DNA of 64,000 nt from Rhizobium sp. Root708 (GTDB taxonomy: Bacteria; Pseudomonadota; Alphaproteobacteria; Rhizobiales; Rhizobiaceae): the NCBI RefSeq assembly GCF_001429725.1, contig NZ_LMHV01000034.1:311534-375533 (forward strand), given 5' to 3'. Shown piece by piece: positions 36,345 through 45,414 of the stretch; positions within the stretch are counted from its first letter, which is position 1, and each line of letters opens with the position of its first letter. The position numbers and the translations under genes are program-made. The notes beneath the pieces are model-generated. The model was not told where the DNA came from. It searched no databases and was given only the letters and a program-made list of their open reading frames with translations.

Positions 36345-37649
36345 TTACTCTGCAGCCTCGAGAACCGCGCCGTGATCCAGCGCGCTCGCCGTATACTGGT
36401 CGATGCGTGCTTCGATCTCCGGACGGAAATTACGGATCAGACCCTGCACCGGCCATGCGGCAGCATCGCCGAGCGCACAGATGGTGTGGCCTTCAATCTG
36501 CTTGGTGACCTGGAACAGCATGTCGATTTCGCGCTTCTGGGCGTTGCCCTTGGCCATACGCTCCATGACGCGCCACATCCAGCCGGTGCCTTCACGGCAC
36601 GGCGTGCACTGTCCGCAGCTCTCATGCTTGAAGAAGGCCGAGATACGGGCGATCGCCTTGATGACGTCGGTGGACTTGTCCATGACGATCGCGGCGGCCG
36701 TACCGAAGGACGAGCCGACAGCGCGAAGGCCGTCGAAATCCATCGGGCAGTCAATGATGTCCTTGGCCGGAACGATCGGGCACGACGCACCGCCCGGAAT
36801 GACCGCCAGCAGGTTGTCCCAGCCGCCGCGAATGCCGCCGGCGTGACGATCAACGAGCTCACGGAACGTGATGCCCATCTCTTCTTCAACGGTGCACGGC
36901 TTGTTGACGTGACCGGAGAGCATGAACAGCTTGGTGCCGACGTTGTTCGGACGGCCAATCGCCGAGAACCAACCGGCGCCACGACGCAGGATGGTCGGAG
37001 CAACGGCGATCGACTCGACGTTGTTGACGGTCGTCGGGCAGCCGTAGAGACCCATGTTCGCCGGGAACGGCGGCTTCAGGCGTGGCTGGCCCTTCTTGCC
37101 TTCAAGGCTTTCGAGCAGCGCGGTCTCTTCGCCGCAGATGTAAGCGCCGGCGCCGTGGTGGACGTAGATGTCGATCGGATAGCCGAGCTTGTTGCTCTTG
37201 CCGAGCAGGCCGTAGTCGTAGCACTCGTCGATCGCGGCCTGGAGGGCTTCGCGCTCGCGGATGTACTCACCACGCACGTAGATGTAGGCAGCATTCGCAC
37301 CCATGGCGAAGCTTGCGATCACGCAGCCTTCGATCAGCGTATGCGGATCGTGGCGCATGATGTCGCGGTCCTTGCAGGTGCCCGGCTCCGACTCGTCGGC
37401 ATTGACGACTAGATAGTGCGGGCGGCCGTCGGATTCCTTCGGCATGAAGGACCACTTGAGACCGGTCGGGAAGCCTGCGCCGCCACGGCCGCGCAGACCG
37501 GAGGCCTTCATCTCGTTGATGATCCAGTCGCGACCCTTTTCGAGGATCTGCTTGGTGCCGTCCCAGTGGCCGCGGCTCATCGCGCCCTTCAGGGACTTGT
37601 CCTTGAGGCCGTAGATATTGGTAAAGATGCGGTCTTTATCTTGTAACAT
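36345..37649 (-). CDS. nuoF: NADH-quinone oxidoreductase subunit F
   Basis: NADH- and FMN-binding subunit (434 aa). GLRGRGGAGFPTGLKW is the nucleotide site; the C-terminal cluster ligands are CGQCTPCREGT with a downstream Cys. Ten bases after nuoE. Confidence 0.97.
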   Translation of the reverse strand: MLQDKDRIFTNIYGLKDKSLKGAMSRGHWDGTKQILEKGRDWIINEMKASGLRGRGGAGFPTGLKWSFMPKESDGRPHYLVVNADESEPGTCKDRDIMRHDPHTLIEGCVIASFAMGANAAYIYVRGEYIREREALQAAIDECYDYGLLGKSNKLGYPIDIYVHHGAGAYICGEETALLESLEGKKGQPRLKPPFPANMGLYGCPTTVNNVESIAVAPTILRRGAGWFSAIGRPNNVGTKLFMLSGHVNKPCTVEEEMGITFRELVDRHAGGIRGGWDNLLAVIPGGASCPIVPAKDIIDCPMDFDGLRAVGSSFGTAAAIVMDKSTDVIKAIARISAFFKHESCGQCTPCREGTGWMWRVMERMAKGNAQKREIDMLFQVTKQIEGHTICALGDAAAWPVQGLIRNFRPEIEARIDQYTASALDHGAVLEAAE

Positions 37650-37659
37650 GCTTCACCTC

Positions 37660-38793
37660 TTACCGCGGCTTCTTACCGAAGACCTTGATATATTCCGCTT
37701 CGCCGCCCTTGGCGAGCGCCTTGGCCTGCTTGATCCAGTCGTCGCGCTCGATGCGACCCTTGAAATTCAGGTAGCCGTCGACCCATTCGCGCTCGGCCTT
37801 CTTCCAACCCGCGACCTGCGCGAAGGTGAAGATGCCGAGTTCGTGGAGCGTGCCCTCGATCTTCGGACCGACGCCGGAGATCAGCTTCAGATCGTCTGAT
37901 GTCTCGGGCTTCTCGATGCCAGCAGGACGGTTCTTGTCGCTCAGCGAAGGCTTGGCGACATTTTCAACCAGCGCGGCTGTCGCCCCCGCCGGCTGTTCTT
38001 CCACCGCCTTGGCATTCTTCGCGGCAGCCTTCGGCGCCGTGACAGGCGTTTTCAGGGCTGCGTTGGTTTCAGCGTCGGTGCTCTTCGGACGCGCCGCTTC
38101 AGACGGGGGAACCGGAGCAGCATCGACCTTTGCAGTTGCGGCTTCGGCTACAACCTTCTTGGCGGATGCCTTCTTCTTCGGCTCCTCGTCCGTCAGGGAC
38201 GTCGGGCCGCCTTCAGGCGAAGAGAAGTGACGATCGATCTGCGGGCCAACCTTGATGCTGGCGCCGTTGCCGGCTTCGAACGTGTCGATGATCTCTTCGA
38301 GACGCGCCGGCGTCAGATCTTCGAAGGTATCCTTGCCGATCATGACCATGGGCGCGTTGACGCAGGCCCCGAGACATTCGACTTCTTCCCACGACAGCGT
38401 GCCTCCAGCGTTCCGCTCGAAAGGATGATGATGGATCTTGCTCTTGCAGACCGCCATCAGGCTTTCCGAGCCACGCAGCATGCAAGGCGTCGTGCCGCAC
38501 ACCTGGATGTGAGCGCGCGTGCCGACCGGGCCAAGCTGGAACTGCGTGTAGAAGGTCGCAACTTCGAGAACACGGATATAGGCCATGTCGAGCATATCGG
38601 CGATCTTCTCGATCGCGGCTCGGGTGACCCAACCATCCTGTTCCTGCGCCCGCATCAACAGCGGGATGACAGCGGATTGCTGACGGCCTGCGGGATATTT
38701 CTGGATCGTCTTATCCGCCCAGGCTGCGTTCTCGTCATTGAAGGCGAACGCGGCTGGCTGGAATTGATCTTCGGCTAATCGACGAACGGACAT
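37660..38793 (-). CDS. nuoE: NADH-quinone oxidoreductase subunit E with a long C-terminal extension
   Basis: The N-terminal 170 or so residues are a standard thioredoxin-like NuoE with 2Fe-2S ligands (VCGTTPCMLRGS and ECLGACVNAPM). The rest is a Pro/Ala/Lys-rich linker of about 130 residues followed by a 75-residue module, DDLKLISGVGPKIEGTL to DDWIKQAKALAKG, almost identical in pattern to the end of the neighbouring 210-residue protein. At 377 residues it is twice the length of E. coli NuoE. The extension is typical of rhizobial NuoE. Confidence 0.95.
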   Translation of the reverse strand: MSVRRLAEDQFQPAAFAFNDENAAWADKTIQKYPAGRQQSAVIPLLMRAQEQDGWVTRAAIEKIADMLDMAYIRVLEVATFYTQFQLGPVGTRAHIQVCGTTPCMLRGSESLMAVCKSKIHHHPFERNAGGTLSWEEVECLGACVNAPMVMIGKDTFEDLTPARLEEIIDTFEAGNGASIKVGPQIDRHFSSPEGGPTSLTDEEPKKKASAKKVVAEAATAKVDAAPVPPSEAARPKSTDAETNAALKTPVTAPKAAAKNAKAVEEQPAGATAALVENVAKPSLSDKNRPAGIEKPETSDDLKLISGVGPKIEGTLHELGIFTFAQVAGWKKAEREWVDGYLNFKGRIERDDWIKQAKALAKGGEAEYIKVFGKKPR

Positions 38794-38809
38794 TCTTCCT
38801 CACGCCTTG

Positions 38810-39082
38810 TCAGTTTATGGTCCCGCACTGCGATGCCGTCAGAGACTTCATCTCGCATGCGTAGGCCGACTGGTCTTTTTGCAAAAACACAACGAACTTG
38901 CCGCCGTTCGGAACGGCGGCCTTGATTTCATAGCCCTTGGACAAAAGCTCGCCCAAGGATGCCTTCGATGCCGGCGGCTGCACCTCGTCCTGGCCCAATT
39001 TAGGGCCCATTCCACCGACGTCCTGAGCAAAGGCTCCGGAAGAAGCGAAAAGAACGAGAGCGGCGAGCGGCAAAAGCTTCAT
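38810..39082 (-). CDS. Small secreted protein encoded between nuoD and nuoE
   Basis: A 90-residue protein with a clear signal peptide (MKLLPLAALVLFASSGAFAQ) and two cysteines in the mature chain (YACEMKSLTASQCG), which could form a disulfide. Its ATG directly overlaps the nuoD stop. I do not recognise the family. A periplasmic product inside a nuo operon is unusual; a role with complex I is only inferred from position. Confidence 0.75.
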   Translation of the reverse strand: MKLLPLAALVLFASSGAFAQDVGGMGPKLGQDEVQPPASKASLGELLSKGYEIKAAVPNGGKFVVFLQKDQSAYACEMKSLTASQCGTIN

Positions 39083-40272
39083 CAGCGGTCTACCTCACCG
39101 AACACGATATCGAGCGAACCGAGCACTGCGGTCACGTCGGCAAGCATGTGGCCCTTGCAGAGGAAGTCCATCGCCTGCAGATGGGCATAGCCCGGGGCGC
39201 GGATCTTGCAACGGTAGGGCTTGTTGCTGCCGTCGGCGACGACGTAGACGCCGAACTCGCCCTTCGGCGCTTCGACGGCTGCATAAACTTCGCCGGCTGG
39301 AACGTGATAGCCTTCGGTGTAGAGCTTGAAGTGGTGGATCAGCGCTTCCATCGAACGCTTCATCTCGCCGCGCTTCGGCGGCACGACCTTGCCGTCGATC
39401 GACGAGACCGGGCCGGTCTTGGCACTGCCCATCAGGCGCTCGACGCACTGCTTCATGATGCGAACCGACTGGCGCATTTCGATCATGCGGATCAGGTAGC
39501 GATCGTAGCAGTCGCCATTCTTGCCGATGGCGATGTCGAATTCCATGTCGTTGTAGCACTCGTAGGGCTGCGAACGGCGCAGATCCCAGGCAGCGCCCGA
39601 ACCGCGAACCATGACGCCCGAGAAGCCCCAGGACCACGCATCCTCCAGTGAAACAACGCCGATATCGACGTTACGCTGCTTGAAGATACGGTTGTCGGTC
39701 AGAAGGCCTTCGATATCGTCGAGGATCTTGAGGAATGGGTCGCACCACTTGCCGATATCCTCGACCAGCTCCGGCGGGATGTCCTGGTGGACGCCGCCCG
39801 GACGGAAATAGGCGGAGTGCATACGCGCACCACAGGCGCGCTCGTAGAACACCATCAGCTTTTCGCGTTCTTCGAAGCCCCAGACCGGCGGCGTCATCGC
39901 GCCGACGTCCATGGCCTGCGTCGTCACGTTCATGATGTGCGACAAGATTCGGCCAATTTCGGAGTACAGAACTCGAATCAGCTGACCGCGAATCGGAATT
40001 TCGAGCTTCAGCATCTTCTCGACGGCGAGCGCGAAAGCGTGCTCCTGGTTCATCGGCGCGACGTAGTCGAGACGATCGAAATAAGGAACGGCCTGAAGAT
40101 AGGTCTTGGTTTCGATCAGCTTCTCGGTGCCGCGGTGCAGGAGGCCGATATGCGGATCGACGCGCTCGATGATTTCACCATCGAGCTCGAGCACGAGACG
40201 CAGAACACCGTGCGCGGACGGATGCTCCGGTCCGAAGTTGATCGTAAAGTTGCGAACGTTATGTTCAGTCAT
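39082..40272 (-). CDS. nuoD: NADH-quinone oxidoreductase subunit D
   Basis: 49-kDa-type peripheral subunit (396 aa) at the quinone site. NFGPEHPSAHGVLRL and PYFDRLDYVAPM are hallmarks. The start is ATG 40272 (MTEHNVRNF); an ATG 30 bases earlier has no ribosome binding site. Confidence 0.96.
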   Translation of the reverse strand: MTEHNVRNFTINFGPEHPSAHGVLRLVLELDGEIIERVDPHIGLLHRGTEKLIETKTYLQAVPYFDRLDYVAPMNQEHAFALAVEKMLKLEIPIRGQLIRVLYSEIGRILSHIMNVTTQAMDVGAMTPPVWGFEEREKLMVFYERACGARMHSAYFRPGGVHQDIPPELVEDIGKWCDPFLKILDDIEGLLTDNRIFKQRNVDIGVVSLEDAWSWGFSGVMVRGSGAAWDLRRSQPYECYNDMEFDIAIGKNGDCYDRYLIRMIEMRQSVRIMKQCVERLMGSAKTGPVSSIDGKVVPPKRGEMKRSMEALIHHFKLYTEGYHVPAGEVYAAVEAPKGEFGVYVVADGSNKPYRCKIRAPGYAHLQAMDFLCKGHMLADVTAVLGSLDIVFGEVDR

Positions 40273-40345
40273 AGCGACGCGCTCCGCGCTGGCAATTGGC
40301 ATGAGACGGCGAACAGAGAGGCTTCAAGAAATCCGAGCCTCATCT

Positions 40346-40948
40346 TCACTTCGCCGCCTTCTCGTCGCCCGGCAGCACGTAGTCGGTGCCTTCCCACGGA
40401 GACGTGAAGTCGAAATTGCGGAATTCCTGCTTCAGTTCGACGGGTTCGTAGACGACGCGCTTGGCAGCGTCGTCGTAACGCACCTCGACGTAACCTGTCG
40501 TCGGGAAGTCCTTGCGTAGCGGGTGACCTTCAAAGCCGTAGTCCGTGAGGATACGGCGAAGGTCGGCATGACCGGAGAACGGAATGCCGTACATGTCCCA
40601 AGCTTCGCGTTCGAACCACTCGGCGCCCTTGTAGACCGACGTAGCTGATGGAACCGACTCACCATCGGCGACGGCAACCTTCACGCGGATGCGCAGGTTC
40701 TGCGTCGGAGACATCAGGTGATAGACGACATCGAAACGCCGTTCGCGCTGCGGCCAGTCGACGCCGCAGATATCGATCATGCTGATAAAGCCGCAACGTG
40801 CGTCGTCGCGCAGGAACGTCAGCAGCGCCAGAATCGTTTCCGGCGTCGCGGTTACGTTCAGCTCGTCATAGCTGATGGATGCATCAAGAAAGAGGTCGCC
40901 ACGCATCTCACGGAGATACGAGGACAGTTCGCTCAAGGCTTCACTCAT
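40346..40948 (-). CDS. nuoC: NADH-quinone oxidoreductase subunit C
   Basis: 30-kDa-type peripheral subunit (200 aa) with the signature EREAWDMYGIPFSGH and the conserved end YGFEGHPLRKDFP. NuoC and NuoD are separate here, unlike the fused E. coli gene. Confidence 0.96.
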   Translation of the reverse strand: MSEALSELSSYLREMRGDLFLDASISYDELNVTATPETILALLTFLRDDARCGFISMIDICGVDWPQRERRFDVVYHLMSPTQNLRIRVKVAVADGESVPSATSVYKGAEWFEREAWDMYGIPFSGHADLRRILTDYGFEGHPLRKDFPTTGYVEVRYDDAAKRVVYEPVELKQEFRNFDFTSPWEGTDYVLPGDEKAAK

Positions 40949-40963
40949 GACAGTCCTCCGCCC

Positions 40964-41548
40964 TTAGCGCTCGATCGTTCCGGTTCGACGGATCTTCTTC
41001 TGCAGAAGCAGCACCCCGTAGAGCAGCGCTTCTGCCGTGGGGGGACAGCCCGGCACGTAGATATCGACAGGAACGACACGGTCGCAACCACGCACGACCG
41101 AATAGGAATAGTGATAGTAGCCGCCGCCGTTGGCGCAGGAGCCCATCGAAATGACGTAACGCGGCTCAGGCATCTGGTCGTAGACCTTGCGAAGCGCGGG
41201 CGCCATCTTGTTGGTCAGCGTGCCGGCAACGATCATGACGTCGGACTGGCGCGGCGAAGCGCGCGGAGCAACACCGAAGCGCTCCATGTCGTAACGAGGA
41301 CCGGAGACCTGCATCAGGCCTTCGACGGCGCAGCAGGCGAGACCGAACTGCATCCACATCAGCGAGCCCGTGCGGGCCCAGGTAATCAGATCGCGCGTCG
41401 ACGTGACGAGAAAGCCCTTGTCGGCCAGCTCGTCGTTGATTTCGCCGAAAAATGCATTGTCGCTGCCGATAGGCTTGCCCGTTGCGGGATCAATGATGCC
41501 TTTCGGGTGCGGCGCGACGAGCGCCTTGTCGCTTGGGGCTACTCCCAT
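40964..41548 (-). CDS. nuoB: NADH-quinone oxidoreductase subunit B
   Basis: PSST-type subunit (194 aa) carrying cluster N2. The cysteine pair CCAVEGLMQ and later GSCANGGGYYHYSYSVVRGC provide the ligands. The ATG at 41548 (MGVAPSDK) has GGGAG 8 bases upstream and overlaps the nuoA end by 10 bases. Confidence 0.96.
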   Translation of the reverse strand: MGVAPSDKALVAPHPKGIIDPATGKPIGSDNAFFGEINDELADKGFLVTSTRDLITWARTGSLMWMQFGLACCAVEGLMQVSGPRYDMERFGVAPRASPRQSDVMIVAGTLTNKMAPALRKVYDQMPEPRYVISMGSCANGGGYYHYSYSVVRGCDRVVPVDIYVPGCPPTAEALLYGVLLLQKKIRRTGTIER

Positions 41549-41904
41549 TCCAGGGCTCCCTTTTTCCATTCATAGATAAAGCCGATGGTCAGCACGCCGA
41601 GGAAGACCATCATGGACCAGAAGCCGAACCAACCGATCGCGCCGAAAGAAACGGCCCACGGGAACAGGAAGGCGACCTCGAGGTCGAAGATGATGAAGAG
41701 GATCGACACCAGGTAGAAGCGGATATCGAACTTCATACGGGCGTCGTCGAATGCGTTGAAGCCGCACTCGAAGGCCGAAAGCTTTTCCGAATCAGGCGCC
41801 TTGTAGGCAACGGCGAACGGCGCGATGAGCAGCGACAGGCCGATTACAAGGGCGATACCAATGAAAATAGCGATCGGAATATAGGAACTGAGCAGTCCAG
41901 TCAT
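41539..41904 (-). CDS. nuoA: NADH-quinone oxidoreductase subunit A
   Basis: Three-helix membrane subunit (121 aa), with the conserved loop YECGF-type motif present as AFECGFNAFDDARMKFDIRF. First gene of the operon. ATG 41904 (MTGLLSSYIP) has a GGGAAG site; the frame extends 16 codons upstream without similarity. Confidence 0.96.
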   Translation of the reverse strand: MTGLLSSYIPIAIFIGIALVIGLSLLIAPFAVAYKAPDSEKLSAFECGFNAFDDARMKFDIRFYLVSILFIIFDLEVAFLFPWAVSFGAIGWFGFWSMMVFLGVLTIGFIYEWKKGALEWE

Positions 41905-42227
41905 CAGGTTCTTCCCTGCTTGCGGGCAGCGCCGGGAGGCGCAGGTGGGCAATTGCCCGGCAAGCGAACGTGCGTTGCAACAGAGCCGTGGTTAGCGCAG
42001 CCAGCGCCACGGCGCAAGACTTTTAGAGCACCAATTCGACTGTCGAGCCGCGACATTATCAAGCAGATGCAATGATGTCGCGACAAATCCACACAAGTTG
42101 ATTCCGACTGCATGCCAGCCCATCGGATAATGCATGGCTCGCGGCAAAAGATGACGCCGAAGCGGATCAGAAAGAACGCGAGCGCGCATCCAGAAATTTA
42201 AGGCGGCAAACGGAGGAGAAGAAGAAA
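41905..42227. other. Leader region of the nuo operon
   Basis: About 320 bases between tRNA-Asp and nuoA. It should hold the nuo promoter, but I see no pair of -35/-10 boxes I would defend. A 10-bp palindrome TGTCGCGACA lies at 42076-42085. No credible gene. Confidence 0.35.
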
Positions 42228-42304
42228 TGGCGCGAGTGACGGGGCTCGAACCCGCGACCTCCGGCGTGACAGGCCGGCACTCTAACCGACTGAGCTACAC
42301 CCGC
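42228..42304 (-). tRNA. tRNA-Asp (anticodon GUC)
   Basis: 77 nt with the CCA encoded. The acceptor stem GCGGGTG pairs with CACTCGC (one G-T wobble). The D-loop TAGCTCAG, the anticodon loop with GTC and the T-loop GGTTCGA are all present. Identical to the copy 51 bases upstream. Confidence 0.97.
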
Positions 42305-42355
42305 GCACTATGGACAGAAAACCGGATCAAGCACCTTGAAGTACTTATCTTGAAA

Positions 42356-42432
42356 TGGCGCGAGTGACGGGGCTCGAACCCGCGACCTCCGGCGTGACAG
42401 GCCGGCACTCTAACCGACTGAGCTACACCCGC
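42356..42432 (-). tRNA. tRNA-Asp (anticodon GUC), second copy
   Basis: Same 77-nt sequence as the downstream copy. It is the promoter-proximal copy, and both are probably processed from one transcript. Confidence 0.97.
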
Positions 42433-42827
42433 ATTCATTTCAAGCGATCCAGAAGCTTTCGCGTCCTGGTCAAAGCAGCGTTGCCGCTTCGATGAGCGGC
42501 TAACTAAGGGGTTCGCATTTCAGTGTCAAGCAGCTTCGGAGACAAAACGATGACAGTGCGCGAATTGTTTTTGGAAAAGCGGAATCCACAGGCAAAATCA
42601 GAGCATTAATAACAACGTCCTTATAGAGACGAATGGAACACCATTATACGACGCGGCCTCCCCTCGCCCATGCAAGTGTTTTCCACAACACGAAAAGCCA
42701 GGACAAAAGGCGTCGCACGCGGCTCCACGAAAAAAATCAAAAAATCTTCACAAACACTCTTGCGGTTTTTCCGCGATCCGCATAGATCACAGCTACCGAC
42801 GCGGCGGACATTATCCGCACAGCGAGC
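42433..42827. other. Spacer between divergent tRNA-Asp and tRNA-Val
   Basis: Apart from the tRNA-Asp promoter, the plus strand has a weaker pair TTGCGG (42760) and TAGATC (42783), 17 bases apart, in the right place for tRNA-Val. No gene seen. Confidence 0.4.
42501..42529 (-). promoter_or_regulatory. Promoter of the tRNA-Asp pair
   Basis: TTGACA (42529-42524) and TAGTTA (42506-42501) on the minus strand, spaced exactly 17 bases, about 70 bases upstream of the first tRNA-Asp. This is the best consensus -35 in the neighbourhood. Confidence 0.6.
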
Positions 42828-42903
42828 GGGCGATTAGCTCAGTTGGTAGAGCGCCTCGTTTACACCGAGGATGTCGGGAGTTCGAGTCTCTCATCGCCCA
42901 CCA
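42828..42903 (+). tRNA. tRNA-Val (anticodon UAC)
   Basis: 76 nt with CCA encoded. The acceptor stem GGGCGAT pairs with the 3' end (ATCGCCC). Anticodon stem CCTCG/CGAGG encloses the loop TTTACAC, giving anticodon TAC. The T-loop is AGTTCGAGT. Confidence 0.96.
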
Positions 42904-43115
42904 TTCTTTTCCCTTCCGAAATTTGAATGTTTTGAACCACCCTGACAGGCTATGTCTGCTGTTTCCGGCAATGGAATCGCGTTCGTTACAGCTATCTGCG
43001 CGCTCACGCGCGATATCTTGAACGTCTCGAGGGTAGCCAAGCGCGTGACCGCCTCGCTATATGGTCGGAAGGGCTCGTCGCTTCGAGCCCCGATCGAAAC
43101 AGCAGAGATTAGAAC

Positions 43116-43721
43116 ATGAAAACACGCGAAGAACGGCAGGCGCAGCGTGCAGCCATGCCGCGCACGACACTCGCCGCTCACCATATGGAGAATGCTAGGC
43201 TTCTGCCGGACCGCGGCGAACTGCTCTATCGCATTCCGAACGGCGGTATCGGCGTCGAAGTCGGCGCAGCCTTCGGCGAATACACCGCGGAGATCCTGGA
43301 AAAGAACCGCCCTTCGCAGCTCTACCTCATCGATCCCTGGAGCATGGATCGCTACAGCTCCGGCCTCGATCGCGTCCACACGCAATTCAAGAGCGAGATC
43401 GAGCGTGGGCAGCTGCACCTGATGCAGGGCACCTCGCTGGAAAAGCTCTCCGAGTTCGAAGACGGATTCCTCGATTGGGCCTATATCGACACGGATCATT
43501 CGTTCGAGCTGACCTGGCAGGAGCTGCTGATCTGCGAGAAAAAGGTCAAGCGCACCGGCCGAATCGCCGGGCACGACTTCTGCACGGGCAATACGGTGAA
43601 GCCCATCGTCTACGGCGTCGTCGAAGCCGTCGCCAAGTTCTGCAAGGACTATGGCTGGCAGTTCGAGTTTCTGACCGTCGAATCACACGCCCACTTTTCC
43701 TATTGCCTGAAGCGGCTCTGA
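43116..43721 (+). CDS. Class I SAM-dependent methyltransferase
   Basis: A 201-residue protein of the Methyltransf_24-like type. The SAM-binding motif I is GGIGVEVGAAFGEYTAEIL; motif II has LYLIDPW and an acidic loop YIDTDHSFE, with a later GHDFC. Substrate not identifiable. The gene stands alone. Confidence 0.8.
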   Translation: MKTREERQAQRAAMPRTTLAAHHMENARLLPDRGELLYRIPNGGIGVEVGAAFGEYTAEILEKNRPSQLYLIDPWSMDRYSSGLDRVHTQFKSEIERGQLHLMQGTSLEKLSEFEDGFLDWAYIDTDHSFELTWQELLICEKKVKRTGRIAGHDFCTGNTVKPIVYGVVEAVAKFCKDYGWQFEFLTVESHAHFSYCLKRL

Positions 43722-43727
43722 GCGGCT

Positions 43728-44129
43728 TCAGGTCTTTCCCGCATATTCGTCGTCACTGACCTGCTCCATCCAATCGGCGGCTTTTCCGTCGAGTGCCTCG
43801 TGGATTGCAATATGGGTCATGGCGGTGTCGGGTGCGGCGCCGTGCCAGTGCTTCTCGTCAGGTGCAAACCAGACGGTATCACCGGCACGGATTTCGCGAA
43901 TCGGCCCGCCGGCGGTTTGCGCCAGGCCCTTGCCCGAGGTGACGATCAGGGTCTGGCCGAGCGGATGGGTATGCCAGGCAGTTCTGGCGCCCGGCTCGAA
44001 GGTGACGCTGACCGCCCTCACCCGAGCCGGAGCCGGCGCCTCCATCAATGGATCCTGGCGAACCGAGCCGGTGAAATATTCCGCTGGCGCCTTCATCGAG
44101 GGGTGTGATCCGCAGGGTTTGATTTCCAT
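43728..44129 (-). CDS. Cupin-domain protein
   Basis: A 133-residue small cupin. The metal-binding motifs are GARTAWHTHPLGQTLIV (two His) and DTVWFAPDEKHWHGA. This matches the family annotated as (R)-mandelonitrile lyase-like or carboxymuconolactone-type cupins; the reaction is not known. It converges on the methyltransferase and is divergent from the aldo/keto reductase gene, so it could share a function with the latter. Confidence 0.82.
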   Translation of the reverse strand: MEIKPCGSHPSMKAPAEYFTGSVRQDPLMEAPAPARVRAVSVTFEPGARTAWHTHPLGQTLIVTSGKGLAQTAGGPIREIRAGDTVWFAPDEKHWHGAAPDTAMTHIAIHEALDGKAADWMEQVSDDEYAGKT

Positions 44130-44362
44130 TCGATTCCCTTTCGACTATCGCGAACATGTCTCTCGATCGTAGGCCAAACACCGCTTTCATCCAAGCGGTC
44201 GGCTGAGATCGGCCGCGCAGTGCGCCACCCCGCATCTTCTGCCCCAAAATACGATCACGGAGACGGCGATTTAAAGGGGCTGCGCTCTATCTCCGTTGCG
44301 GGTGCTTGCTCGTTGCCTGAGCCACTGCTAGTGCCGAGGCATTCGTTACACGGAGGATTTCC

Positions 44363-45349
44363 ATGAAACAGCATTCTTTCGGCCACCTGCCCCATACCGT
44401 CACCAATATCGGCTTTGGCGCCTGGCAGATCGGCGGCGCTTGGGGCGACGTCAGCGAAGCCGATGGCCGCGACGCCTTGAACGCGGCACTCGATGCCGGC
44501 ATCACCTTTATCGACACGGCCGACGTCTACGGTGACGGTCGCTCTGAAAAGATCATCGCGGATGTTTTGGCTAGCCGCAGCGGCGAGAGGCCGATGGTCG
44601 CGACCAAGGCCGGTCGCCGGCTCGATCCTCATGTGGCCGACGGCTACACGAAGGCCAATCTCGAGGGTTTCATCGACCGCAGCCTGAATAACCTGCGTGC
44701 CGATAGCCTCGACCTCGTGCAATTGCACTGCCCGCCGACCGAGGTTCTCTATCGCCCCGAAGTGTTCGAAGGCCTGAACGAATTGCAGAAGGCCGGCAAG
44801 ATCATGGGCTACGGGGTCAGCGTCGAGAAGGTCGAGGAAGCGCTGAAGGCTATCGAATATCCGGGTGTCGTCAGCATCCAGATCATCTACAACATCTTCC
44901 GTCAGCGGCCAGATCACCTGTTTTTCCAGGAAGCGCGCCGGAAGAACATCGCCGTGATCGCTCGCGTGCCGCTGGCAAGCGGCCTGCTCTCAGGCAAAAT
45001 CACCCGCGAGACGACATTTGCGAGCGACGACCATCGCAATTTCAATCGCCATGGCGAAGCCTTCGACGTCGGCGAGACATTCGCGGGCGTGCCGTTCGAG
45101 GTCGGCCTGCAGGCAGTCGAGGAAGTACGCAAGCTCGTTCCAGCGGGCGCAACGATGGCGGCCTTCGCACTGCGCTGGATCCTGATGAGCGATGCCGTCA
45201 CCGTCGTCATCCCCGGCGCGCGCAACGCCGAGCAGGCGCGCGCCAACGCGGCGGCAGCAAGCCTTGCGCCGCTCTCGCACGATGTGATGGAGGCGACGCG
45301 GGAGATCTACGAGCGGCTGGTTGCCCCTTATGTCCACCAGCGCTGGTAA
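44363..45349 (+). CDS. Aldo/keto reductase
   Basis: NADPH-dependent oxidoreductase (328 aa), (beta/alpha)8 barrel. The catalytic tetrad Asp-Tyr-Lys-His appears in FIDTADVYGDG, VATKAGR and LVQLHCPP. The NADP-binding end has VVIPGARNAEQ. Substrate unknown. GGAGGA sits 8 bases before ATG 44363. Followed by an intrinsic terminator. Confidence 0.9.
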   Translation: MKQHSFGHLPHTVTNIGFGAWQIGGAWGDVSEADGRDALNAALDAGITFIDTADVYGDGRSEKIIADVLASRSGERPMVATKAGRRLDPHVADGYTKANLEGFIDRSLNNLRADSLDLVQLHCPPTEVLYRPEVFEGLNELQKAGKIMGYGVSVEKVEEALKAIEYPGVVSIQIIYNIFRQRPDHLFFQEARRKNIAVIARVPLASGLLSGKITRETTFASDDHRNFNRHGEAFDVGETFAGVPFEVGLQAVEEVRKLVPAGATMAAFALRWILMSDAVTVVIPGARNAEQARANAAAASLAPLSHDVMEATREIYERLVAPYVHQRW

Positions 45350-45365
45350 GAGAGAGAAATAACAA

Positions 45366-45398
45366 GAATGGCCGGGCTTGGACCCGGCCATTCTTTTT
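45366..45398 (+). terminator. Intrinsic terminator of the aldo/keto reductase gene
   Basis: 11-bp stem GAATGGCCGGG / CCCGGCCATTC (45366-45376 and 45383-45393), 6-base loop, then five Ts. It ends 16 bases before the stop of the convergent phytase-like gene and may act in both directions. Confidence 0.85.
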
Positions 45399-45414
45399 CA
45401 CGGCTCAGCCGATC

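Noticed and set aside
42891..43574. Long minus-strand frame opposite the methyltransferase
   Set aside because: Starts inside the methyltransferase gene and runs into tRNA-Val; no homology.
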